DNA of 52,641 bases from the NCBI GenBank assembly GCA_964417875.1, contig CAYQJU010000014.1, forward strand, positions 1-52,641, given 5' to 3'. Position 1 is the stretch's first letter. Each line of letters begins with the position of its first letter. The DNA is from ZC4RG30 sp964417875 (GTDB lineage Bacteria; Pseudomonadota; Gammaproteobacteria; Steroidobacterales; Steroidobacteraceae). Made by a program: the position numbers and the translations under genes. The notes beneath the pieces were generated by a model. The model made no database searches and had not been told where the DNA came from. It was given only the letters and a program-made list of their open reading frames with translations. Shown piece after piece: positions 38,380-46,916 of the stretch.

Positions 38380-39735
38380 CTACTTCCCGATGCAGAAGCT
38401 GCTGAAGATCTTCCCGAGCAGCTCGTCGCTGGTCACATCCCCCACCACCTCGCCCAGTTCGCGCTGCGTCTCGCGCAGCTCGAATGCGGCCAGTTCCGCC
38501 TGCTTGCCCCCCAGCTGCACGCTGGCGGCGTCGAGATGCGACAGCGCGCGCCGCAGCGCCTCGACATGACGCGCCCGCGCGGAGAAGGCGCCGCCGTTTT
38601 CCTCGGCGCCGGCCTTGGCCGCGATGTGGCGGCGCAGTTCATCCAGGCCCGCCCCGGTGGTGGCCGAGACGGGGAACGACGCCGGCGCGCCATTCACCGC
38701 GGGACTTGCCACCAGCGAGCGGCGCAGCAGGTCCACCTTGTTGTAGACCAGCGTCACCGGCACGCCCGGTGGCAGGCTGGCCTTTTCCTCTTCATGCGAA
38801 CGTGCCTTCGGATCGGCCTTCGCGTCGATGACGAACAGCAGGTGATCGGCGCTGGTGATGGCCTCTCGCGCGCGGCGCATGCCTTCGGCCTCGATGGGAT
38901 CCGCCGTCGCCGCCCGCAGACCGGCGGTGTCGATCAGCTCGACGGCCACGCCATTCACCTGCACGCGTTCGCGCAGCAGGTCGCGCGTGGTGCCGGCCAC
39001 CTCGGTGACGATGGCCACATCGCGTCCGGCCAGGGCATTCATCAGCGTGCTCTTGCCGGCGTTGGGACGGCCTGCAATGGCCACGGTGAGGCCACGCGCC
39101 AGGATGGCGCCCTCCTCCGCCGCGCGCAGCACGGTGCGCAGGCGCTGCTGCACATCTTCGAGCCGTTCGCGCAGTTCCTGGCTGCCGAGGAAGTCGATCT
39201 CCTCCTCGGGAAAATCTATGGCCGCCTCGACATACACGCGCAGGCCGGTCAGTGCCGCGCGCGCGGCATTCACGCGCGCGCTGAACTCGCCCTGCATCGA
39301 ACGCAATGCGGCCTGCGCCGCGCGATGCGAGCCGGCATTGATCAGGTCGGCGATGGCCTCTGCCTGCGTGAGATCGACCTTGTCGTTGAGGAAGGCGCGC
39401 TCGGTGAACTCGCCGGGACGCGCGCGCCGTGCACCCAGCTTCACCACCCGCTGGATCAGCGCCTCGACCGGGATGTCGCCGCCATGGCCGTGCAATTCCA
39501 GCGAGTGCTCGCCGGTGTAGCTTTGCGGCGCGATGAAATACAGCACCAGTCCGGCGTCGATCAGCTCACCGTTCTCGTCGCTCCAGCAGGTGAAGCGCGC
39601 ATGCCGCGGCGGCGGCAGTTCTCCCAGCAGCGCACGACCGATGACAGGCACCTCATCGCCCGACACACGCACCACGGCCACGCCACCGCGTCCGGCCGGC
39701 GTGGCACAGGCGACGATGGTGTCGCGCTTCTTCAG
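38380..39735 (-). CDS. mnmE: tRNA modification GTPase MnmE, CTG start
   Basis: MnmE, with MnmG, installs the 5-carboxymethylaminomethyl (or taurinomethyl-type) group at U34 of tRNAs. The folate-binding N-terminal region (DTIVACATPAGRGG then VAVVRVSG) and the G-domain (GRPNAGKS, TAGTTRD, DTAG, NKVD) are present, and the C-terminus is the essential FCIGK. The only start giving the required N-terminus is CTG 39735, with GGAG eight bases upstream; an ordinary GTG at 39681 would remove 18 conserved residues. The length from CTG is 451 aa, normal for the family. It follows yidC after 13 bases. Confidence 0.92.
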   Translation of the reverse strand: MKKRDTIVACATPAGRGGVAVVRVSGDEVPVIGRALLGELPPPRHARFTCWSDENGELIDAGLVLYFIAPQSYTGEHSLELHGHGGDIPVEALIQRVVKLGARRARPGEFTERAFLNDKVDLTQAEAIADLINAGSHRAAQAALRSMQGEFSARVNAARAALTGLRVYVEAAIDFPEEEIDFLGSQELRERLEDVQQRLRTVLRAAEEGAILARGLTVAIAGRPNAGKSTLMNALAGRDVAIVTEVAGTTRDLLRERVQVNGVAVELIDTAGLRAATADPIEAEGMRRAREAITSADHLLFVIDAKADPKARSHEEEKASLPPGVPVTLVYNKVDLLRRSLVASPAVNGAPASFPVSATTGAGLDELRRHIAAKAGAEENGGAFSARARHVEALRRALSHLDAASVQLGGKQAELAAFELRETQRELGEVVGDVTSDELLGKIFSSFCIGK

Positions 39736-39748
39736 TTGAGGCGCTCCA

Positions 39749-41482
39749 TCAGTTGCGCGAGGCCTGCGCCGCCTCGATGCGGCGGTTGATGTTCCACTGC
39801 TGCGCGATGGTGAGCAGCGTGTTGGTCACCCAGTAGAGCACCAGGCCCGCGGGGAAGAACGCGAACATCACCGACATCACCAGCGGCAGGATCATGAACA
39901 CCTTCGCCTGCACCGGATCGGCCGGCGTGGGCTGCAGCTTGTACTGCAGGAACATCGCGCCGGCCATGATGGCGGGCAGGATGAAGAACGGATCGCGCGA
40001 GGAGAGATCCTGGATCCAGCCGATGAACGGCGCCTGGCGCATCTCGACGCTCTCGAGCAGCACCCAGTAGAAGGCCAGGAACACCGGCAGCTGGATCAGC
40101 ATCGGCAGGCAGCCGGCGGCCGGATTCACCTTCTCTTTCTTGTACAGCTCCATCATCGCCTGGCCGAGCTTCTGCCGGTCGTCCTTGTAGGTCTCCTGCA
40201 GCTGCTTCATGCGCGGCGCGACCAGTTTCATCTTCGCCATCGAGCGGCCCGAGGCCTCCGACAGCGGATAGAACACCAGCTTCAGCAGGAAGGTGACCGC
40301 GACGATGGCCCAGCCCCAGTTGTTGAACACGACATGCGCCTTCTCGAGCAGCCAGAACAGCGGCTTGGACAGGAAGGTCAGCATGCCGAAGTCCGCGGCG
40401 CGGTCGAGCTCGGGATGGATGGCCTCCAGCTGGCTCTGCAGCTTGGGGCCCACGAACAGGATCTGGCGGATGGTGTCCTGCGTGCCGGGCGCAATGGTGC
40501 GCGTCTCGCCAAGATCGGTGGCGCGGAACTCATCGCCGCGCACGCGCAGCGTGAAGCGGTGCTGCTCGCCCTGCGGCGGCACCAGCGCCGAGACGAAATG
40601 ATGCTGGAGCGCCGCGAACCAGCCATTGGTGATCGCCTGGCTGAACTGCGCATCATCCGAATCGGTGATCTTCAGCTTCTCGTACTTGCGGCCGTCGTAA
40701 TAGGCCGGACCGGTGAAGGAGTAGCTGTCGACGTTGAAATAGGAACGCTCGGCCGGCGGCATGTCGCGCTGGATCTGCGCATAGGGCGCCACGGCCCAGG
40801 GCATGCCACTGGCATTGCGGATCTCGTGCTCCACGTCGATGCGATAGCCGCCGCGGCGGAAGACCAGTGTCTTGCTGACCTCGATGCCCTCCGGCGAGGT
40901 CCACGTGAACGGCACGCGCAGCTCATCGACGCCGGGCTCCAGGGTGAAGCTGGTGAACGGGGTCTCGAAGACCGCCAGGTGCGTGGGGTAGCTGGCGCCC
41001 TCGCCGCCCGCGCCGGTCAGGCCGGTCTGCACCACGTACTGGTCGCCGGGACCGCTGTTGCGCAGCAGGCGCACCACTTCGTCCTCGCCCTTGGCGACCG
41101 GGTACTGCAGCAGGTCGGCGCGCACCAGGTTTGCGCCACGCAGGCTGATGTCCACGTCGAGCACGTCGGTGCGCACGTTGATGATGCGGTCGGTGGCGGC
41201 CGCGGGTGTGGCGGCGAGGCCGGGCGCCGGCGCGGCGGCCACGGGAACATCGCCATCGGCATCGGCGGCGGGCGCGGCTGCAGCGGGTGCCGCGGCGGGG
41301 GATTCCTCTGCCAGTGGCACTTCGGCGGCCAGCGGGTTGTCCCGCTTCTGCTGTTCCATGGCCATGCGCTCGGCCTCGGCCATCGCCGCATCGCGCGGTC
41401 CGAACTCGGCCATCCAGACTTGCACATTGACGAGCAGGATCAGCGCCAGGCCGATCCAGAGGAAAGTACGCGGATTTTTCAT
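39749..41482 (-). CDS. yidC: Membrane protein insertase YidC
   Basis: The 577-aa inner-membrane insertase has an N-terminal transmembrane anchor (FLWIGLALILLVNVQVW), a large periplasmic beta domain preceded by an Ala/Pro-rich linker, and the conserved C-terminal five-helix core (EKVNPAAGCLPMLIQLPVFLAFYWVL, FMILPLVMSVMFAFFPAGLVLYW). It inserts membrane proteins alone or with SecYEG. The ATG overlaps the yidD stop (ATGA). Confidence 0.97.
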   Translation of the reverse strand: MKNPRTFLWIGLALILLVNVQVWMAEFGPRDAAMAEAERMAMEQQKRDNPLAAEVPLAEESPAAAPAAAAPAADADGDVPVAAAPAPGLAATPAAATDRIINVRTDVLDVDISLRGANLVRADLLQYPVAKGEDEVVRLLRNSGPGDQYVVQTGLTGAGGEGASYPTHLAVFETPFTSFTLEPGVDELRVPFTWTSPEGIEVSKTLVFRRGGYRIDVEHEIRNASGMPWAVAPYAQIQRDMPPAERSYFNVDSYSFTGPAYYDGRKYEKLKITDSDDAQFSQAITNGWFAALQHHFVSALVPPQGEQHRFTLRVRGDEFRATDLGETRTIAPGTQDTIRQILFVGPKLQSQLEAIHPELDRAADFGMLTFLSKPLFWLLEKAHVVFNNWGWAIVAVTFLLKLVFYPLSEASGRSMAKMKLVAPRMKQLQETYKDDRQKLGQAMMELYKKEKVNPAAGCLPMLIQLPVFLAFYWVLLESVEMRQAPFIGWIQDLSSRDPFFILPAIMAGAMFLQYKLQPTPADPVQAKVFMILPLVMSVMFAFFPAGLVLYWVTNTLLTIAQQWNINRRIEAAQASRN

Positions 41483-41688
41483 GGTACGGGGTCTATCCCG
41501 CCTTCATTGAAGGGGTGGCAACGCAGGAGTCTTCGGGTCGACAGCGACAGTCCCTTCAACGGTCCATGCCTTTCGATGGCCTCGCGGGCGTAGCAGGAAC
41601 AGGAGGGATGGAAGCGGCAGCATTGGCCCAGATGAGGGCTAATGATGAGCTGATATCCCTTGATTAGCGCAATCAGGAAACGACGCAT
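41479..41688 (-). CDS. yidD: Membrane protein insertion efficiency factor YidD
   Basis: The 69-aa protein MRRFLIALIKGYQLIISP... has the family cysteine pattern CCRFHPSCSCYAREAIERHG and RLLRCHPFNEGG. It aids YidC-dependent insertion. It overlaps rnpA by 16 bases and yidC by four, giving the rpmH-rnpA-yidD-yidC order. I use ATG 41688 rather than the start seven codons upstream. Confidence 0.95.
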   Translation of the reverse strand: MRRFLIALIKGYQLIISPHLGQCCRFHPSCSCYAREAIERHGPLKGLSLSTRRLLRCHPFNEGGIDPVP

Positions 41689-42044
41689 CGTTTTTGGATC
41701 TTCTTCCACAGTCCATCGAGGCTTTCGCGAAGCTGCGCATTATGCGCTGTCCGGGCGCCATTGCGCGCGCCGACGACCAGGTCGAGGCTGCCGATGTCGG
41801 CGGCGGCAAGCCGGAAGGACTCGCGGATCTGGCGCTTGATGCGGTTGCGCGCCACGGCATTGCCGACGGCCTTCGCGCCGATGGAAAGCCCGAGGCGCGG
41901 ATGTCCCAGGGTGTTGGGCGCGGCATTCACCGAGAAGCAGTCGTCCACCACGCGCACGCGCAGCTTGTAGACGGCGTCGAAGGCGGCCTTGTTCAGCAGC
42001 CGCTGCGATCGGGAGAAACCTTGCCGGCGGGTGGGCGCGCTCAT
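41673..42044 (-). CDS. rnpA: Ribonuclease P protein component
   Basis: The 123-aa basic RnpA protein has the FSRSQRLLNKAAFDAVY opening and the RNR box region (GLSIGAKAVGNAVARNRIKRQIRESFR). It assists RNase P RNA in trimming tRNA 5' ends. It lies 14 bases after rpmH and overlaps yidD. Confidence 0.96.
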   Translation of the reverse strand: MSAPTRRQGFSRSQRLLNKAAFDAVYKLRVRVVDDCFSVNAAPNTLGHPRLGLSIGAKAVGNAVARNRIKRQIRESFRLAAADIGSLDLVVGARNGARTAHNAQLRESLDGLWKKIQKRCVVS

Positions 42045-42058
42045 GGCGCCAGCCGGGC

Positions 42059-42199
42059 TTAGGGAATCAGGCGCTTGCGGCCCTTGGCGCGGCGACGGGC
42101 CAGGATCTTGCGACCATCGGCGGTTGCCATGCGGGCACGGAAGCCGTGCGTGCGGACACGCTTGATCTTGCTCGGCTGGAAAGTGCGCTTGGTTGCCAT
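42059..42199 (-). CDS. rpmH: 50S ribosomal protein L34
   Basis: The 46-aa protein MATKRTFQPSKIKRVRTHGF... ARRRAKGRKRLIP is bL34. It is too short to stand out alone but is unmistakable. The longer frame to 42562 is antisense to dnaA and rejected. It starts the leftward operon rpmH-rnpA-yidD-yidC-mnmE. The divergent promoters of rpmH and dnaA must lie in 42200-42403, where I see no DnaA boxes. Confidence 0.98.
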   Translation of the reverse strand: MATKRTFQPSKIKRVRTHGFRARMATADGRKILARRRAKGRKRLIP

Positions 42200-42403
42200 G
42201 GCTTGAAGGTCGGTGAAATCGGGGTGCGGCAGGGTAATGGCCACCCCGGGCGAAGTCAACCTGGGCATCCCCTCAGTGGCGGTTTCGCAGGGACGCGGCG
42301 CGGCGGGCCGCAGGAAGGATGGCAACCTGCGGCGGGGCGGGTAGACTCCCCCTCCCCCCTGATCCAAACGCCACCAAGAGCGCGCTCGCGAGCACGACGA
42401 CTC

Positions 42404-43756
42404 ATGACTGAACTGTGGCCGCAGGTGCTCGCGCACCTGAGCAACGAACTCCCTGAGCAGCAGGTCAACACCTGGCTGCGCCCGTTGCAGGCCGTGCAGG
42501 AAGACGGTGTGCTGCGACTGCTGGCACCGAACCGCTTTGCGGTGGACTGGGTGCAGAATCATGCGGCCGACCGCATCGACAGCCTGCTGCGCCAGAGTCA
42601 GGGGCGGGACCTGAAGCTGGTGGTGGAAATCGGTTCGCGCAGCACACGGGTGGATGGTGCCGCCGACAATGCGCGCCCTGCCCCGCCCGCATCACCGGGC
42701 CTTCGCTCCCCTGCCCTGATGCCGGCCGCGCAGATCGGCGTGCGGCTGAATCCGGAATCCACCTTCGACCGTTTCGTCGAAGGCAAGAGCAATCACTTCG
42801 CGAAGGCCGCGGCCATGCAGGTGGCCGAGAATCCCGGCAAGGCCTACAACCCGCTGTTCATCTACGGCGGCACGGGCCTGGGCAAGACGCACCTGATGCA
42901 GGCGGTCGGGCATGTGATCCGCGAGCGCGATCCTTCGGCACGCATCGCCTATGTGCATTCGGAGCGCTTCGTCGACAACATGGTGCAGGCGCTGCGCCAC
43001 AACACGATGAACGAGTTCAAGACCTCGTACCGCTCGCTGTCTGCGCTGCTGATCGACGACATCCAGTTCTTCGCCAACAAGACGCAGTCGCAGGAAGAGT
43101 TCTTCCACACGTTCAACGCGCTGTTCGAAGGCCAGGCGCAGATCATCCTGACCTCCGACCGCTATCCCAAGGAAATTCCCGGCCTGGAAGAGCGCCTGAA
43201 GTCGCGCTTCGGCTGGGGACTGTCGGTGGCCATCGAGCCGCCGGAGCTGGAGACCTCGGTGGCGATCCTGATCTCCAAGGCGCAGGACGCGGGCATGGAA
43301 CTGCCCGAGGAAGTGGCGTTCTTCATCGCCAAGCGCATCCGTTCGAACGTGCGCGAACTGGAAGGCGCGTTGCGCCGGATCATTGCCAATGCGCATTTCA
43401 CCGGCCAGCCCATCACACTGGATTTTGCGCGTGAGGCGCTGAAGGACCTGCTGAACCTGCAGGCTCGGCTGGTGACCATCGAGAACATCCAGAAGACCGT
43501 GGCCGACTACTACAAGCTGCGGCTTTCGGACCTGCTGTCGGAGAAGCGCAGCCGTTCACTGGCGCGACCGCGGCAGATCGCGATGACGCTGGCGCGCGAG
43601 CTCACGCAGCTTTCGTTGCCCGAGATCGGCCAGGCCTTCGGCGGACGCGACCACACGACGGTGATGCATGCCTGCCAGCGCGTGCAGGGACTGCAGGAAG
43701 CAGACACGCGCGTGCGCGAGGATTACTCGAACCTGGTGCGCACGCTGACGGGCTGA
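42404..43756 (+). CDS. dnaA: Chromosomal replication initiator DnaA
   Basis: The 450-aa initiator has the N-terminal interaction domain (MTELWPQVLAHLSNELPEQQ), an AAA+ core with GGTGLGKTHLMQA and DDIQFFANK, and the C-terminal DnaA-box-binding signature SLPEIGQAFGGRDHTTVMHAC. ATG 42404 matches homologues; the longer frame upstream covers rpmH in antisense. The presumed oriC follows directly. Confidence 0.98.
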   Translation: MTELWPQVLAHLSNELPEQQVNTWLRPLQAVQEDGVLRLLAPNRFAVDWVQNHAADRIDSLLRQSQGRDLKLVVEIGSRSTRVDGAADNARPAPPASPGLRSPALMPAAQIGVRLNPESTFDRFVEGKSNHFAKAAAMQVAENPGKAYNPLFIYGGTGLGKTHLMQAVGHVIRERDPSARIAYVHSERFVDNMVQALRHNTMNEFKTSYRSLSALLIDDIQFFANKTQSQEEFFHTFNALFEGQAQIILTSDRYPKEIPGLEERLKSRFGWGLSVAIEPPELETSVAILISKAQDAGMELPEEVAFFIAKRIRSNVRELEGALRRIIANAHFTGQPITLDFAREALKDLLNLQARLVTIENIQKTVADYYKLRLSDLLSEKRSRSLARPRQIAMTLARELTQLSLPEIGQAFGGRDHTTVMHACQRVQGLQEADTRVREDYSNLVRTLTG

Positions 43757-43992
43757 AGGCCTGTGGACAACCCTGTGCACAAGGCCGTGCATGAAGCTGT
43801 GGAAAAGCGCGGGATACTTTTGGGGATGGATGATCCACATGAAGCCAACAGGTCCCGGACCTTTCATCCCCGGGGTTGTGGAGAAGAGATTGGACGCTAG
43901 AGGCATGTTCGGAAAGGAAGAAAGGATTTATCCTCAGCATCCACAGGCCCAATCACGACAGTGATTGTTTAAATAACAAGCAAGGTTCTTTC
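43757..43992. other. Probable chromosomal origin oriC
   Basis: The dnaA-dnaN spacer has several near-consensus DnaA boxes: TGTGGACAA (43762-43770), TGTGCACAA (43774-43782), TGTGGAAAA (43798-43806), TGATCCACA (43831-43839), TGTGGAGAA (43877-43885), TTATCCTCA (43928-43936) and GCATCCACA (43937-43945). An AT-rich stretch (ATTGTTTAAATAACAAG, about 43965-43980) precedes dnaN and could be the unwinding element. Most boxes deviate by one base from TTATCCACA, so this is a good but unproven origin. Confidence 0.8.
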
Positions 43993-45096
43993 ATGAAGTT
44001 CAGCGCGACTCGCGAGCAGATCCTCGGTCCGTTGCAGGCCGTCATCGGTGTGGTCGAGCGCAAGCAGACCATGCCTGTGCTGGCGAACGTGCTGCTGGCC
44101 GCCAAGGGCAACCGGTTATCGGTGACCGGCACCGATCTGGAGGTGGAGCTGGTGGCCTCTGGTGAGGTCAACGTGGCGCAGCCAGGCGAGATCACGGTGC
44201 CGGGGCGCAAGCTGCTCGAGATCGCCAAGTCCCTGCCTTCCGAGGCCACCATCACGCTGACGCTGGATGGCGAGAAGGTGAAGGTTTCGGCAGGGCGCAG
44301 CCGCTTCACGCTGTCGAGCCTGTCGGCCAGCGAGTTTCCGCTGGTGGAATCCATCAATGCCACGCAGACGCTGACGCTGCCGCAGGCCGAGCTCGGGCGG
44401 CTGATCGCCAAGACGCATTTCTCGATGGCGCAGCAGGACGTGCGATATTACCTGAACGGCACTTTGCTCGAAACGGACGGCAAAATGCTGCGAACGGTGG
44501 CGACCGACGGTCATCGTCTGGCAATTGCCGAGACGGCGCTGGCCGCGGGCGCACAGGTTCCCCAAGCGCAGCAGGTGATCGTGCCGCGCAAGGGTGTCCT
44601 GGAGCTGCAGCGTATCCTGGGCAACAGCGGCGAAGTGGAGATCGCGATCGGTAGCAACCATATTCGGCTACAGATCGGCGACATTCGCTTCACGTCCAAG
44701 CTGATCGATGGCAAGTTCCCGGAATATGGGCGCGTGATCCCTGCAAGTCCGACCAAGGTCGTGGTGGTTGATCGCGAGTCGATGCGTGCTGCATTGCAGC
44801 GTACGGCGATCCTGTCGAATGAGAAGTACCGGGGCGTCCGCGTCAGCCTGGTGAAGGATTCGGTGAAGCTGCAAGCCCACAATCCGGAGCAGGAAGAGGC
44901 GCAGGACGAGGTCGAGATCGACTACAAGGGCGACGAGATGGAGATCGGCTTCAACGTCACCTATCTGCTGGATGCGCTGACGGCGGTCGACACGGAGACC
45001 GTCGAGATCGGGCTCACCGACGCCAACAGCTCCTGCCTGATCCGCGCCCCCGGCACGACGGCCTCGCGTTACGTCGTGATGCCGATGCGGCTCTGA
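43993..45096 (+). CDS. dnaN: DNA polymerase III beta sliding clamp
   Basis: The 367-aa clamp starts MKFSATREQILGPLQAVIGVVERKQTMPVLANVLL and ends with LIRAPGTTASRYVVMPMRL, the conserved C-terminal hydrophobic pocket region. It tethers polymerases to DNA. ATG 43993 agrees with homologues; it is followed by recF after 22 bases. Confidence 0.98.
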   Translation: MKFSATREQILGPLQAVIGVVERKQTMPVLANVLLAAKGNRLSVTGTDLEVELVASGEVNVAQPGEITVPGRKLLEIAKSLPSEATITLTLDGEKVKVSAGRSRFTLSSLSASEFPLVESINATQTLTLPQAELGRLIAKTHFSMAQQDVRYYLNGTLLETDGKMLRTVATDGHRLAIAETALAAGAQVPQAQQVIVPRKGVLELQRILGNSGEVEIAIGSNHIRLQIGDIRFTSKLIDGKFPEYGRVIPASPTKVVVVDRESMRAALQRTAILSNEKYRGVRVSLVKDSVKLQAHNPEQEEAQDEVEIDYKGDEMEIGFNVTYLLDALTAVDTETVEIGLTDANSSCLIRAPGTTASRYVVMPMRL

Positions 45097-45118
45097 GCCG
45101 CATCGTTCCGCCAGTCCC

Positions 45119-46174
45119 GTGAGTCTGGCGTCCCTTCAGATCCGGGATCTGCGCTGCATCGGCGGGGCCGAGCTCTCCTTCGGTCCCGGTCTCAATTTGA
45201 TCCATGGGCCCAACGGGTCCGGCAAGACGTCCATTCTCGAGGGCGCATTCCTGGTGGGGAGAGGGCGGTCGTTCCGCACGCGGCATACCGAGACGCTGAT
45301 CGCGCGCGGTCGGCCTTCACTGCAGTTGTTCGCGACGACCCGCGATCCGGCGCATCGCATCGGGTTTGAGTATCGGCGGGACGAGGCCTATACGGCCCGT
45401 CTGGATGGGGAGGATGTTCGCGGGCTCGGTGAGTTGCCGACCGCGTTGTTCGTGGAGGTGATCGATCCCCAGGTGCATCGGTTGGTGGACGGCGCGCCAT
45501 CGGAACGTCGAAGCTGGCTCGACTGGGGAGTGTTCCACGTGGAACATGGATTTCTGGATGGATGGTTCCGGTTCCGGCGTGCCCTGCGACAGCGGAACGC
45601 AGCTCTTAAAGGCGGGCAGGGGGTCGCTGTCTGGGATGCTGAGTTCGCGGCGGCCGGAGAGCAGGTGGCGGCGGGGCGCCGGGCGTGGTTCGAAAGTGTG
45701 GCGCCATTTCTGTTGTCTACCGTTTCGCGGCTGGCCGGTGTAAGCGTCACGGCGAGCTACTTCCAGGGATGGTCGAGCGGCCAGTCGCTGCTGGAAGCGT
45801 TGCGCGATTCGGTGGATAGGGACCGGGAGCGCGGCACCACCGGGGCAGGGCCACAGCGTGCAGATATCCAGCTGCGGGTGGAGGGGAAGTCCGCCCGGGA
45901 CACCTTGTCGCGCGGGCAGCAGAAGCTGGTGGCCGCGGCGATGGTGCTGGCGCAGATGCACCGGTTGCGCGTCGAGCAATCCGTTCCGCCGACGCTGTTG
46001 CTCGATGATCCGGCGGCCGAGCTCGATGCGCAGCGGCTGGACTTGCTGGTGGAGATCGTCTCTGGGCTGCAGTGTCAGCTGATTGTCACGACGCTGGATC
46101 CGGACCGGAAGCTGTTCGGGGAACCGGATCAGGTGTTCCACGTGGAACAGGGCAGGGTGGTTCAGGTCGCCTAG
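45119..46174 (+). CDS. recF: DNA replication/repair protein RecF
   Basis: The 351-aa SMC-like ATPase of the RecFOR gap-repair pathway has Walker A GPNGSGKT (30-37), a signature LSRGQQKLV and Walker B LLLDDPAAELD. The start is GTG 45119. In many gammaproteobacteria gyrB follows directly; here gyrB is 6.2 kb away. Two GTTCCACGTGGAAC-like palindromes occur inside the gene (about 45533-45546 and 46134-46147, the second slightly variant). Confidence 0.95.
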   Translation: MSLASLQIRDLRCIGGAELSFGPGLNLIHGPNGSGKTSILEGAFLVGRGRSFRTRHTETLIARGRPSLQLFATTRDPAHRIGFEYRRDEAYTARLDGEDVRGLGELPTALFVEVIDPQVHRLVDGAPSERRSWLDWGVFHVEHGFLDGWFRFRRALRQRNAALKGGQGVAVWDAEFAAAGEQVAAGRRAWFESVAPFLLSTVSRLAGVSVTASYFQGWSSGQSLLEALRDSVDRDRERGTTGAGPQRADIQLRVEGKSARDTLSRGQQKLVAAAMVLAQMHRLRVEQSVPPTLLLDDPAAELDAQRLDLLVEIVSGLQCQLIVTTLDPDRKLFGEPDQVFHVEQGRVVQVA

Positions 46175-46460
46175 GGCAGCTACCAACCGTGAGGGAGACG
46201 TAAGCGAGCCAGGGATGTGGCGGCTAGACCAAAGGGAAGGGGGGCGCACTCGCTCCAGGAGGCCGCGTGGACGAGTGCACCGAGGAACTCAACGTCTCAC
46301 AGCCGGAGCGCAGGGGCTGAACAACATCCCTCCGGGAGAGCGCGGCACCCGCGGCGCGCGTCCCGCAGACGCTGCGCCGCCGGGGTCAGGGAACCTCAGG
46401 GGGTGGGAGGCCCACCCGCTCTCCAAGATTCCAATTCGTTATCCGAAAGTGTGAAAAGCC
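46175..46460. other. Intergenic stretch with strong hairpins after recF
   Basis: This 286-base gap has no gene. It contains GCACTCG (46246-46252) pairing with CGAGTGC (46272-46278), and GGGTGGG (46401-46407) pairing with CCCACCC (46411-46417). No T-run follows, so these are not classical terminators. A structured RNA is possible. Confidence 0.45.
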
Positions 46461-46775
46461 TCAATCCGGCGTGATCCGCGTCGCTGCCTTCAGGAACGCC
46501 TGCTCCTTCGTCTGCCCGCTCTGGCCGCCGTCCGGATCGCCGCCAAACTCATCGCGACGCACCGACCCGCCGTCCGGCCGGTCCTTGCGCCCGCCGGCCT
46601 GCTGCTGCCGCTCCGGAATCCGCGTCGCCTCATTGTCCGGCGGCGAGCCTTCCTCGCCACGCAGCGCATCGCGTGCGCGCTGCCAGTGCTCCTGCTCCTT
46701 GCCCTGCGGCTGCCCTTCCTCTTCCCAGTACCGATGCGCCAGGGACCGGATGCGCTCTTCCATTTCGGGGTTCAT
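46461..46775 (-). CDS. DUF2934 domain protein
   Basis: The 104-aa protein begins MNPEMEERIRSLAHRYWEEEGQPQGKEQEHW, the short DUF2934 motif, followed by an acidic/basic, likely disordered tail (GGRKDRPDGGSVRRDEFGG). The function is unknown. It is the first gene of the block between recF and gyrB. Confidence 0.85.
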   Translation of the reverse strand: MNPEMEERIRSLAHRYWEEEGQPQGKEQEHWQRARDALRGEEGSPPDNEATRIPERQQQAGGRKDRPDGGSVRRDEFGGDPDGGQSGQTKEQAFLKAATRITPD

Positions 46776-46916
46776 GTCAGCTCCCTACAGTGTTTGGGGG
46801 ACGCACCATGCTAGGCAGTGCCACTCGCGAACACTGTCGGGAAGGAGAATCGCCCGCTGTCGGACGGGCACGGACCCCGCGTGTACGGGACCCGAAGGGC
46901 AGGGAATCAGGCCGCC

